From Zychaea mexicana (Eukaryota; Mucoromycota; Mucoromycetes; Mucorales; Lichtheimiaceae): 64,000 bases of DNA. The notes beneath the pieces are model-generated. The model was not told where the DNA came from, ran no database searches, and was given only the letters and a program-made list of their open reading frames with translations. The stretch is from the NCBI RefSeq assembly GCF_025766255.1, contig NW_026516779.1:1-64000 (forward strand). The letters run 5' to 3'. The position numbers and the translations under genes are program-made. Of this stretch, positions 47,745 to 62,000 are shown in pieces (position 1 is the first letter of the stretch; the number at the start of each line of letters is the position of its first letter).

Positions 47745-49937
47745 CTACTGCTGACGGGCTGCTGCAGTCCCTGATGCTACAACAATGCTGCTTTCATCGC
47801 TACTGGTGCTAATACGGTAGTTATTGAATCGCTCGATGGCTCGTGAGGGGAGTGAAGAAGACGAGGATTGCTGCACACGCGTGCGCAAAACCCGCTGGTT
47901 AATTTGATCATCCCAGGAATGAATCTCTTGTGTGCTAAGTCGGTAGGGCTGTGTGCTGTTACTGAGGCGGAATACCGCACTGCGGGGTGACGAGGATGAC
48001 CCAATGCTTTCGGCCGCAAAGCTCGTGGGTCGACTACTGCTAACTGATCGTCGCTGCTGGTTTGTCACGGCGAGTTGCACAGTTGGGTTCCATTGCTGTT
48101 CTCGATAGTCCATTGAATCGTTGAATCCTACCCACTGGATAGACGACACCGACCGAGCATCCATAGACATACGAGAGATGGGCTCATTGCTGATTGAAGA
48201 AGCTGCTGTGGAGGCATCATTTGTGCTGTTGCCAGGGATATGAAGGAACCGGGACGCACGGAGGCCGAACATGCTGGATCGCCGTCGCTCGGCGAGGCCA
48301 GAAACTGTGTAACGCTTCAGGATCGACGGTGAAGGTGCGGTTTCATCTCTGTTTGGAGTTGCTGCTGCTGAGCGAAGCGCAGATGGGATGTTGAGCGTCA
48401 GCCGTTTGAAGCTTGTCGAGCTCTCGCGCCGTCGTTGCTGTGCAGTTGTTGTCATGGCAACGGGTTCTGGGATCTGAATGTCGCCTTCGCCAGCCATGAA
48501 TGAGTCTGTGCGGGTATCAAAACGGGACTGGGGCATAGCAATAGATGAAATCGATGCGCGCTGTGGGTCTTGTTGCACAGGCATCCGGAAATCAGATCCA
48601 AAGGAGAGCGTGCTGAGTCGGCTAGCAGCAGGCTGGATATGGCTCATTTCAGGTAAGCTGGCTGTTTTGACCATGCGGGTGCTCGTTGGACGCGAAGGCG
48701 GTGGGGTGGATAAGCTGAATCGGGAGGCACGGTTGTGGAAGTACCGCAATCGACGACGTTGCTGTTTGCGTGTCCAAACAAGTACACCGATGGCAATGGC
48801 AAGAAACGCACAAACACCTATAACAATTCCCGCAACTGAACCGCCGTTTAGCCCTTCTTGAGATTCCTGGCCTTGCTGTTTATTTGTCGCTGTCTGATTT
48901 CCTTTTTGTTGTTCACCATCCGCCACAGCTCGTTTACTCAATAAATTGTTTGTTGTTGTTGCTAATTTTGTCGATCCTGTAAGATGGATATACTCGATAG
49001 GAGCAGGTTGATTGTCGTCATACTGACCACCGTAGAGCAGCAGTGTAGAGTCGTTTAACGATATAAGACTATGCCCAGCACGTGGTGGCAAGTTGGATTC
49101 AATTTGGGTCCAAACCAAGTTGGGCGTCTGAGCCAGATCCAGGTGCCAAATGTCGCCAAGAAAGCCTTGTTGCTGCTGCTGGCGGCCGCCGTGCACAATG
49201 ACAACGTTGTCTTGTACCTGACTCAAACCAGTATCAGTACGAGCAAGTGGTAAACTATCACCATGATTGCTGCATGCTTGTGCAACCAGAGAGTGGGTAT
49301 CAAAGCATAGCGTGCACCCTGTAATTGTGGTGGCGCCGTCGCCTTCGTCTCCAAAACAAGAAATCAGCCAACGCCGATATAAGACCATGCCATGACCTGC
49401 GAAACCCCGATGATGCTCGAGTTGGTATAGTCGGTGCCACTTCATTGATCGTAACGAGAGCTTCCAAATATCTTTTAGCACCTGCCCATGAAAATCTCGA
49501 CCACCCACAACATAGATTTCATTGTTTTCGACATTTAGACTGGATGCATGATGATAGCGTGGCACAGGTATCGGCGCTGTCGTAATCGTTGTTGCTATTC
49601 TTTCTTGGTTTTCTTTGTGTTGTTGAGTCATACCAAACAGCGTCATGGGTTCGTTTTTGAGAGGATGCCAATGCGCCGTATGTCCCTGAAGTAGATGCTG
49701 CTGCTGCTGCTGCTGTTGTTGTTGTTGTTGAGACTGAGGTAACGGTGACTGGATCATTTCATGATGCGCATCGATCTGCAGGGTCGTTACCGTAAGGCTC
49801 GTTGTGTTGGTAACAGGCGTGCCGCCGATAATATAAATAGTGCCGTTGGGTGCAAGGACTGCAGCGTGCAGCAACCGCTCTGCCGCTGCACATGATGCAG
49901 ATAGAATCAGCGCCGTCGCAAAAGAGCCGAGTAGCAT
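47745..49937 (-). CDS. Kelch-repeat membrane protein with Ser-rich cytosolic tail
   Basis: Single exon of about 730 codons. I take the start at 49937 (MLLGSFATALILSASCAAAE), which gives a signal peptide; the frame stays open to 50135. About six kelch repeats follow, with GG turns (IYIIGGTPV, IYVVGGRDFHG, VVIVHGGRQQQ, LLLYGGQYD), forming a beta-propeller outside the cytosol. One membrane span lies at about residues 364-390 (GGSVAGIVIGVCAFLAIAIG), with WTRKQQRRRLR on the inner side. The remaining 340 residues are Ser/Thr/Pro-rich, a likely phosphorylated tail. Similar proteins are common in Mucoromycota; ligand and role are unknown to me. Poly-Gln runs sit near residue 75. Confidence 0.85.
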   Translation of the reverse strand: MLLGSFATALILSASCAAAERLLHAAVLAPNGTIYIIGGTPVTNTTSLTVTTLQIDAHHEMIQSPLPQSQQQQQQQQQQQHLLQGHTAHWHPLKNEPMTLFGMTQQHKENQERIATTITTAPIPVPRYHHASSLNVENNEIYVVGGRDFHGQVLKDIWKLSLRSMKWHRLYQLEHHRGFAGHGMVLYRRWLISCFGDEGDGATTITGCTLCFDTHSLVAQACSNHGDSLPLARTDTGLSQVQDNVVIVHGGRQQQQQGFLGDIWHLDLAQTPNLVWTQIESNLPPRAGHSLISLNDSTLLLYGGQYDDNQPAPIEYIHLTGSTKLATTTNNLLSKRAVADGEQQKGNQTATNKQQGQESQEGLNGGSVAGIVIGVCAFLAIAIGVLVWTRKQQRRRLRYFHNRASRFSLSTPPPSRPTSTRMVKTASLPEMSHIQPAASRLSTLSFGSDFRMPVQQDPQRASISSIAMPQSRFDTRTDSFMAGEGDIQIPEPVAMTTTAQQRRRESSTSFKRLTLNIPSALRSAAATPNRDETAPSPSILKRYTVSGLAERRRSSMFGLRASRFLHIPGNSTNDASTAASSISNEPISRMSMDARSVSSIQWVGFNDSMDYREQQWNPTVQLAVTNQQRRSVSSSRPTSFAAESIGSSSSPRSAVFRLSNSTQPYRLSTQEIHSWDDQINQRVLRTRVQQSSSSSLPSRAIERFNNYRISTSSDESSIVVASGTAAARQQ

Positions 49938-50775
49938 ATAAGCAGTTATAATGATGACATGAAACGAGCGGAAAAGGGGTTGTCGAAAGAGAAGTGGATG
50001 TGAAGTATACAAAGGCTGTTGTATAATATGCACACACTCACACACTCCACACTCGGCTAACGTATTGTTCAAGAAAGAAAAGAAAGAGCGAAAGAAGGAA
50101 AAAGAAATGAAGACCGGAGTATGAGCTTTTAGCATTTCTGCAGCAAAAGCGCGCCCGGTGTGGATTATTTTAAATTAGCTGTGTAACCTCGTCGGTTAGG
50201 TTGAGTTGCCTTAAAGATTAGTCGTGCACTATTTAGCAACAACACGACTTCTTGTTTGCAGATCCAGAGAGCGTATCAGACTGACATCATCATCTTCCTC
50301 ACATTAATCAAATTTAATATCATCATCAGCCTCCGGGAAAAAAGATCAAGCGAAGAGCCAAGACAGTAGGGGTCATAGAATTTTTTTTAAGTGGAATTCC
50401 TCCCTCTTTCACGATCGGGGCAAACGGCCACGATGTCCAATACAACATGATATTAGAAGGAGTGCTTTCATTTTTTTCTCTGGGGGAGGGGGGATGGCAG
50501 AGCCAAAAAATAGAGAAACCGAGTTAGAGAGACATAGAGGGAAAAAAGGGCTTGGACGATTATACGAGTGATAGACAGGTACAGTATTAGTAGCTCCACC
50601 ATTATAGGCACCGTATGTGTATTAAGGCGTTATTTACCAAGCAGAAACGGCTCGCCTCGAATTATATACAAATTTAGACAAAAATTGCTCAATGCATTGT
50701 CATCCATAAAAAAGAGCGCATTCTTCCGTCCACCTTTTTATCATCTCTCTTCCGTTTCTTACATCCTTGAAAGCC
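49938..50775. promoter_or_regulatory. Divergent promoter region between kelch gene and DASS transporter
   Basis: An 838-bp spacer with no gene. It holds a G-rich stretch (GGGGGAGGGGGGATGG near 50483) and A/T-rich promoter-like sequence before ATG 50776. The open frame continuing upstream of 49937 on the minus strand is probably untranslated. Confidence 0.45.
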
Positions 50776-53152
50776 ATGCCCTCTTCTCATGAAGCAATTG
50801 ATGTCTTAGTTCCTGCCTCCACCGCCGATGATCCGGACGAACGTACTGCTTTACTTCCTACCACTAGTTCCGCTAATCATTCGCAGTCGTCATCGTTGTG
50901 CTCGATCACCGGCAGCTTTAATAATAGTAAGCATATAAGAGGAGCAAACGATACCTTGAAGGCCACTTTTAACACGAAACCATCTACCTAGCATGTTGTA
51001 AAAAGCTTTCCCGCAGCCATTTTATCAGTCTTCTGCCTTCTCTAATTCTGGGCATAGTGATCTGGTTTGGGATCACACCGACACCTGAGCTTAGTACGAC
51101 TGCCATCCACTTGTTGGCCGTCTTTGCCAGGTAGTTAACACTTATTAATATTAGAAATCATGATAATGACAAGAATATTGCATGGACAAAACAAAACTAA
51201 AAAATGAAATGTACACAATTGACAAGTTGTATTTTCGCATTAATTACAACCAAGGTGGAAATATCCATGCTGGTGTTGACGGGCTTAACCGTTCTCGCCT
51301 TGACACAATCGTTTGAGTGCGAGGATCAAGCGACCGGCAAATACACTGAGTGTCGTCTTTGTGGTGAAGTTAACCCGCTGACAAGAGACATATTCGAATG
51401 CAAGGGTGCAAAGGAGTCGTTCAAGCACTCACTTGAAGGATTCTCCAGCTCTGTCGTTTGGCTGATCTTTGCTGCTTTTCATCTCGGTAAAGCAGTCGAA
51501 GTTACTCAGTTAGGTCGGCGTCTCTCCTTGTTGATGATTAAATTTTTCGGCAAGCGGATTCTTGGCTTGGCCTATGCGATTGTGGCATCAGGTAATGATG
51601 AAAGAAAAACGAGTTCAAATATCTACAAAGGAATTTTCAAGGGGGTTGGGTTGAGTTGCTATTAATGTGGAGGCAACTTGAATAAAAGAATAATGAGACC
51701 CTTAATTTTTGTGCTTGATTTATTAGAATTACTCCTAGGTCCATTCGTTCCATCCAATACAGCCCGTGGCGGCGGGATCATACTACCCGTTGTTTCATCG
51801 ATTGCCACCACGTTGGGCTCGACTCCATCAAAGGATCCTCAAGTGGGTGCTTTCTTGATGCTGGTCGGATCTCATTCAAACTTGCTGTCGGCTTCTATGT
51901 ACCTCACAGGTTATTTTCTATACCCGCTGGCTGCTACCGCTGTTTGCTTACGCCTGCTCCCCTTACATTGATCGACTCCTTTCTATCGAGGATCCTTCTA
52001 ACAACGAAAATATTACTTTTTATACTAAGGTATGGCACCGAACCCAATCGTATTGGCAAAAGCAAAAGCCCTGTTCCCTCAGATCCACTTTGGATTCTTG
52101 GACTGGTTTATCGGTGGAGTGGTTCCAGGCCTTACTTGTGCCGTGTGTCTTCCTTTGATTTTGCGCTGGGCGTGCGGTCTCAAGACTAAATCGGGGGAAA
52201 ACAAAGTAACCAGCGACAGCATCATCAAGCATGCACAGACGGAATTGGACCGTTTGGGCCCCATTTCATGCCGGGAATGGGTACGCATATTTTTGCACGA
52301 TTTTATTGTTAATACTAACTACACGTACAACTGGTATTGTCATGTGACGTTAATGTTTTTTTAAATAGCAACTGTGTTTTGTTTTGATCATGTGCCTATG
52401 TCTGTGGATCAGTGCAGGATACACGAATCTAGATGCAACCTTGGTTGCTCTGATCGGCATTGTAGCACTCTTACAAATGGGTACGATTACCTGGAAGGAT
52501 GTTTCTAGTAACACCAGTGCTGTGAGTAACAAATCTTAAAAGAAAAATGGACAACCAAAAAAGAAAAAGCGAAATGCATACTGAAAGGTTGTTTTTACTA
52601 TTTTTCAGTGGGACACGTTATTCTGGCTAGGCGGGTTTGTGACAATCGCACAGCAACTTTCAGAAGCAGGTGCATCAGCTTATCTTGGCAATAAAATTTC
52701 CAACGCGATAGATGACTTAAGACTGCCACCCGTACCGGCCCTGGCTGTGGCTTACTTCTTAACAACCTTTATGTTCTCTTCACTGAGTGCCCATACTGTC
52801 GCTTTCGTTGGTACATTTTTGGACGCAGGTAGAGCGCTGGGCGCTAATCCTATGATCTTGACTGTTCTGTTGGCGTTTTTTGGTGCACTGGGCGGCTGCA
52901 TGGTAAAAAAAAAGAGCCTTTTTTGACCTATTTCTTTATCCAACTTGACGATTATCATTAACAGTGGCATTTTTGTTATTCCTTTATATGTGTTAGACTA
53001 ACTTCTCAACTGGTACGGCAGCCATGTATTATGCACCTGGCTATGTGACCCGTTCGAGGTGGTTTTCTATCGGCTTGCAACTCGCATTGTTCTATATTAT
53101 CATCTATCTTACACTAGGCATGGGCTGGTGGAAACTCTTGGGCTGGCACTAG
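50776..53152 (+). CDS. DASS/SLC13-family anion transporter (2-oxoglutarate/malate translocator-like)
   Basis: Exons 50776-50926, 50992-51130, 51227-51591, 51727-51909, 52030-52280, 52369-52521, 52609-52902 and 52997-53152 keep phase and give 563 residues. The first 50 are a soluble acidic/Ser-rich tail; the rest is hydrophobic with about 12 membrane segments. Signature substrate-site motifs are PFVPSNTARGGGIILPV and, in the second half, TNFSTGTAAMYYAPGYV; LVGSHSNLLSASMYLTG and TITWKDVSSNTSAWDTLFW also fit. The family moves di- and tricarboxylates or sulfate. No SPX domain is present, unlike the yeast Pho87/90 type; it looks closer to the plastid/bacterial DiT/CitT branch. Substrate and membrane location cannot be told from sequence. 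The acceptor of exon 3 was chosen by phase. Confidence 0.88.
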
Positions 53153-56366
<3,214 letters not shown>

Positions 56367-56443
56367 GGATGTAGAAAGAAAAGAAGGAAGACATAATTGG
56401 GTGACGTCAATTTACTATAAAGAGGCGTATGTGTCTGTTTAAA

Positions 56444-56773
56444 TCAATCCACTTTGGTTGCCATGCCAGCGTCCTGTAATGAATCAGGGCCTCCCTGGTT
56501 ACCGTTGCTGTCGTTGTTACTATCATTATTGCTATGGTTCTGAGCCATTGCCTCGACTTGATGCGTGTCTACAAAGCTGGGGACGAACTCTTCTGTAGGT
56601 GTCGCTACTTTTGAGATCTTTTGATGGCCTTCTTGGAACGTTGCGCCCAGATTCTTAAGTGCTGCCATACGATCGCTTGGAGACTCTGGCATCGGCATGA
56701 CGGGTGACTCAGAAATGGATCGTCGGGTCCCAGATTTGTTGGGTACAGGTTTGGCGTTGAGTTCGTTGGTCAT
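56444..56773 (-). CDS. Small unknown protein, 109 residues
   Basis: Single open frame from ATG 56773 to the stop at 56444. It is Ser/Pro-rich at the N terminus (RRSISESPVMPMPESPSDRM), has a helical block (AALKNLGATFQEGHQKISK) and an Asn/Asp/Gln-rich end. No signal peptide or membrane span. I do not recognise the family. Its stop lies 78 bp from the convergent PFK26 stop, and the composition looks like real coding sequence. Confidence 0.55.
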   Translation of the reverse strand: MTNELNAKPVPNKSGTRRSISESPVMPMPESPSDRMAALKNLGATFQEGHQKISKVATPTEEFVPSFVDTHQVEAMAQNHSNNDSNNDSNGNQGGPDSLQDAGMATKVD

Positions 56774-58750
56774 GGCAATGGTACTTTCTTTTTCCTATGT
56801 TTTGTTAGCGTATTTGTAGGTATGATACAGATTTCGAAAATGAATGATACAATATATAAAACCAGGTGAAAGAAAGAATGAATCCAGCGTCTGATACTGC
56901 TGCTCGTCATCATCATGCTTTTAGAACGGAATTTTTGGCACTCCGAGACTAAACTTGACTAGGATTAGTGCCGAAAAACGTCATTTTTCGTCTAGGTCAT
57001 ATTTAGCGTCGATTCTGTTTCTTCGTTCGCCCATTCTTTCTAAGGAAAGGTTGCAGAAAAAATTTAAAAAATAGTGAAAAAGCAGTGTGTGTTTTGATGG
57101 ACATGTTAGCAAGTATTACAATGTAGGGTTGCAGAATATAAGTGATGTTAACGTTCAGATACACGTACATATGTCTTCTGATGGCCCCATTGTCCGAAAC
57201 GAACAACTTTGTGGAGGGATAAATTGCCATTTGAATCTTCACGGAAGGAGCGGAGCAAATGAACAACTGTCGCAGTTGCTACTTGCTTAGCGGTAGCAGT
57301 ATGCACTTCACAAAAGATAATGTTTGCACGCGGCCTGTATAGTACATTGGTACTTTGACCATGTAGATCATCCAGCTGCAGCATAGAATTGATTATACCA
57401 ACTACCTATCATTAAATCTTGGATGGACAGTATGTGTACCTTTTCACTCACAACAGAAGATGCCAGGCCATTACTCAGACAAACAAATCTGTAAGTACGG
57501 CTCTACATCATTAATGATACAGTACTGGTTTCTCCACCATGGGCAAAAATATAATAGTCCTTCTTTATTCTTGATTGTGGTAGCACCAATGGCGAAAAAG
57601 AATACACTTTTAAGACGCTTGCCATTCTTCATATTCAACAAATATATAAATATCTGGCGCGCATTTTATTTACCTTTCCTTCTTAAGAGCAAAGGTCCAG
57701 ACTTAGGAAATGCTGGCGAAGAATGGCGCAGACTGTTTATTTAAGAGAAAAGAACACTCCATTGTAGTAGCATAGTAAACTATATACCATTAAATGTCTG
57801 CTTTTAACTCAAACCAATGAGAAGAGGTGGCTCCAAAAACGTAGAAGATAGCAATCAAAGCAGCAAGGTGGGTGAATTGCATTAACATGACATCTCGGTG
57901 AGGAACAGTGAGTGCTAAACTTTAATCCCAATAACGATGAATGGTCGAATTAATTTCAGCTACATAAAACACATCTAAACCACGAAAGAAAACGCCATAT
58001 GTTTTAAAAAGAATTATATTCTCAAAACGACTTGCAACAAAAACAACAACACATCAGTACGTTCAACCACCCCCTGATTATTTTCCCCAACAAACTCACA
58101 TCCAACTAATACCATAACAGGAACGGTGAGTATGAGTTATTTTCATTCTATAAAATATATCAGCAACAAACAGCAGCATATTTTCTGCTAGTATAAAGAC
58201 TATTTCATGTTGATAAGTGGAAACAGTCGTTGGGATAGCGTTCGTGTATATGTGCTTCGATTATAATGTCAATGATAGCAAATACTAAAGGGCACTGTTT
58301 ACCGATTAGCATAGATCATCTTTCGAGATAAAGCGCAGACAGCAACGAAGAACAAAAGAGAAGCATCTTACAAAATAACAACAAAAATATAGCCCCTGTG
58401 ACCTTGTACTCGAAACTCTAAAAGAACTTATGTAAACAGTCCAAAAAAGCTTATTTCTATTATTGAATAATTTGGGGTACAAAGAAAAGTATGTGGGAGA
58501 GAGGAAAAGAGAGCTTTTATAGGATGAAGCAGCAAATATCAGCAATAGAATTTGGTGCTTTAATGTGTGTGGCAGAAAATAAACAAGATTAGAATGATGC
58601 ATTTTTGAGTGCTTTGTAGTGTGATTGGTGATGGTGAGGATGGTGAGGATAGCGAAAGATGATGTTTATAACTGCAGTAGATGAAAATGAAAGATACAAT
58701 TGCTAGTAGTAGATAGTGTCGTTTTGAATAATACAAAAGATGCCATAGGT
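56774..58750. other. Gene-poor region
   Basis: Open frames at 57384-57148 (minus) and 57460-57744 (plus) have no recognisable motif and poor splice context; I do not support them as genes. The rest is A+T-rich non-coding sequence. Confidence 0.4.
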
Positions 58751-59092
58751 TTATCTCAAAAGTGGGCATACAGGTCGTCGATGACCGTACTTCCCGCACC
58801 ATGTACTATTAGAAAAAGATCGAAACGTACATAGAGCACATTAGCATTTAAGTAAATGTTAATGTTGCTCACAAAAACATTGCTCTTTCCTCCGTTTGTT
58901 CTCTGCTGTCATCATGTCTATATATACACAGCAACCTGTACACGCACTCTTTTCTAGTGATATGTATGATGAGCAAGCTTACCATTGGCCACCGCGTAGA
59001 TCAAGATCACGAATCGAGTTGACGGGAAGACCATTAGGGTCAGGCTGTGTAGAGAAGGAAGAGGAAGTTGCAGAAAAGCAGCAGTAGACCAT
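58751..59092 (-). CDS. Small two-exon gene, 54-residue protein with zinc-knuckle-like motif
   Basis: Exon 1 59092-58983 (ATG in CGTCATGG, donor GTAAGC) and exon 2 58805-58751 (acceptor TTTTTCTAATAG) join in phase to 54 codons. Exon 1 ends in PDPNGLPVNSIRDLDLRGGQ; exon 2 gives CTWCGKYGHRRPVC, which has the exact CCHC spacing C2C4H4C. A TATATAAAA box lies at 59219-59211, about 120 bp before the ATG. A second acceptor 16 bases further on (before 58789) would instead give a 47-residue form ending TVIDDLYAHF. I recognise no family. Confidence 0.45.
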
Positions 59093-62000
59093 GACGAGGA
59101 GAGGTGATGTATAGGTTTATTTGAAGGAGGTAGCAGATAAAACTTTTAACTTTTGGTGTTGATGTGTGAATGGAATAAGAAAAGGAGAAAGAACAGGTTT
59201 TACGCGGTTCTTTTATATAGATTTCTTAATTTACTCTGTCAAACCTGTCCACCTGTCTAGAGTCTAAGTTGGACGCAAGGCAACAAACAAACACTCTATC
59301 AGGATTGGCACAGACCGAGAAAAAGAAATCGATTAGCCTAGTTTCACACAACGTCGTCAAACAAATATCACTTCCAACGGCGCCCCCTTCTTGCGGCGAC
59401 GTCTCCACATTGAAATTCCTAAAATATACGATGAATAAGAAGCAACAGAATGAGCGACCGAAGAAAGGGAGGAGAAACGATGTTTCATCCGGTGCGTCTA
59501 CTAAGGTTTGGCGTTTTTGCCCTTGAAACATACTAGGCGCACAGACTTGCACATAGTATAACCTCACCGACAGCTCACAAAAAAAATATAACCAAAGCGC
59601 TCTCTTGGGGGGGTGGTAGAAGAAATGAAAATGGGAATACGCCAATAATAATAATAATAACAGTTTCATCTTCAACATACTATAGTGCTGAACTTTCTCC
59701 AACACCTCTCACACGCACACACTCTTTTTCTGTGTAATTTTCCGTTCCTTACCTCTTATATTATTGTTATTTTTCTGTATCAGCTTTACATTTTAGCCTT
59801 ACTGTTGTTGTTGCTGCATCTGGAATAAAAAACACGAAAAAGAGCACCAGTGTCAGGAACAATACCTTGTGTTGATCGAGCAACTATATCAGGAAGTAGC
59901 CGAATGGCAATTGTGGCGTAAAAAATTGTTGGACAGCAGATGTTGTGCGGTAACCAATACTAGAAAGTACACAGGATTTCGGATGTTTTATCAGAGAGAA
60001 CCACCTCAATATCGGTTGAACAGGGAACGGATCCTTTAGACATGTATTGCTAAAGTAATGCATAAGTGTCAGAAAGCGCAATTTTGTGCCACACTACACA
60101 TACCAGAGGCGCTATATTCGAACAACCAACATCAGTCTCTGACAGCTCGCCGTTGTCTGCAGTTATTAATTGCTGCCAAATATTCAGTCTCTTTATTTTT
60201 CAGCCTTACTTTTCAGCCTTTATGAAGTCAAACGATGATGAAACATATATTTTAAGTCTGAATTACCCACGCAACGTATGCATATTACTCAGGAGACTTG
60301 TCTAGGTATATTGGCGTCATGATGAAGTCACATCTTTTGTTTTTCTTCTACTCGCACTATTGATGACACATTTCTTACGATTCTCCCTTGTTTTCTTCAA
60401 GGGATGATACATCGATCTTCTCAAAGAGAGCATGGGAGGCAGTGGAAGTGAGGGGGAATGTGTGATACCAGACAGGTTGATCGATCCAGTCGTTTTCCCG
60501 GTTCGTTATCATAGAGTATTTATAAAATAAACTTACTCCGAAAAGTGACGATCAGTGTCATCGTGGCTATTAAGGCCATGGGGCACGTTCGTTTAACGTC
60601 GCAATGCGCGTGCGTGTCCGCGTACGTGCGCACGGCCCTTTGCTTTGCATCCGCAAACGGTGATGAATAGTATATAAATGTAAACATCGTTAGTAAAGCT
60701 GTGTAATAGAAAGTAGAGCTTGAACCGTACAATGATTTACGGCCTTCGCTGTCACCGACTGATCTAGCAGTAGCTTTTTACTATTATCAATTGTCCTAAT
60801 GTTGCACATGTAGAATCGAAATACGCGGGTATGTATATCTTCTGATGTTGCTGCTGAGGGGCGCGGCGGAAAATTTCATGAGCTGATGGGCGATAACTGT
60901 TTTCAATGTCACTCCGGACGCCAAGCGTGTCAAAATATTGATATGATGCAGATTCAAATATGTATTAGCTTTGAAAAAAAAGAATAGATGGACTGACAAC
61001 CCTAACGAATGGGAAGCATGATGGCTTGTACTAACTACCTGGGCGCCATTCACCTTCGTTTGTGAAGAAGTACATATATTTACTGCCTCGGTAGAATTGC
61101 TTAGGCTCTGCAAGAAGGTACATAGAATGATACATTTGTATCCATTGACGAAATGGCACTACAAATGTGTAATAGTAGTGAATTGCTTTCGAGAAAACGC
61201 CGCTAATCTTAGGGATAAATGTTGTTCAAGATGACCGCCAAAACAAGTTTATTTGTTGATAGCTTGTTTAGTTTTGTTGTTGTTTATGTTTGCTGCTGTT
61301 ATTATTATATCATCCATCTGAAAATGAAAGAGAAAGCCTTGAATGTGCATGGGTACTTTTTATACTACGCTCTTTTGTAAACTCCCCATAACTTTCCCGC
61401 AACAACAACAAAAACAGCAAACCTCATCATCAAACACGCCGATACCGCCATCAACGAGACCAAACTTACCAGGCGAAGAAAAGGAGTCACACACAATGCA
61501 CGCGGCAGGTGTTTTAGAAAGACACTATCGGTATCACAAAAGCGTTTCTCTCTACTGATATGACAAATAATAGGAATTCAGAAAATCATGGGGAACTTAT
61601 CAGCAGCATTTAATTGCGCTGTAACACTAAACGTTATGAAGTTGTCGAGAAAGCTAGTTTAAAAGGCGGCCAAATATGTAGTATTTCTTTGCTATATAGG
61701 AGCAAGCAGCACAGTACACACAAGGTATCATTAGGACGAGCAGAATATTCTGAAAGCCGTTGCCCTTTTTTTTCTAGCCTTTAGTCAAGTTGGCAAAGTG
61801 CTATGTGGCACAGATTGTTGCTTTTGTTGATTTAACCATTGTTATTGAATATCGTTCATACTTGAAAAAAATCTGTTGCACGGAGTTGAACAGACTTTTC
61901 ATGCCAATGAATGGAATAGTTGTTAGTAATCAGGCGCAAAACATTTTCATGGTGTACTTCCATACTTTATCGGCTTTTCACAATATCGATATTTCTACGA

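Noticed and set aside
59226..59705. Minus-strand 159-codon open frame starting MLEKVQHYS
   Set aside because: Hydrophobic, low-complexity translation of pyrimidine-rich DNA with no family resemblance.
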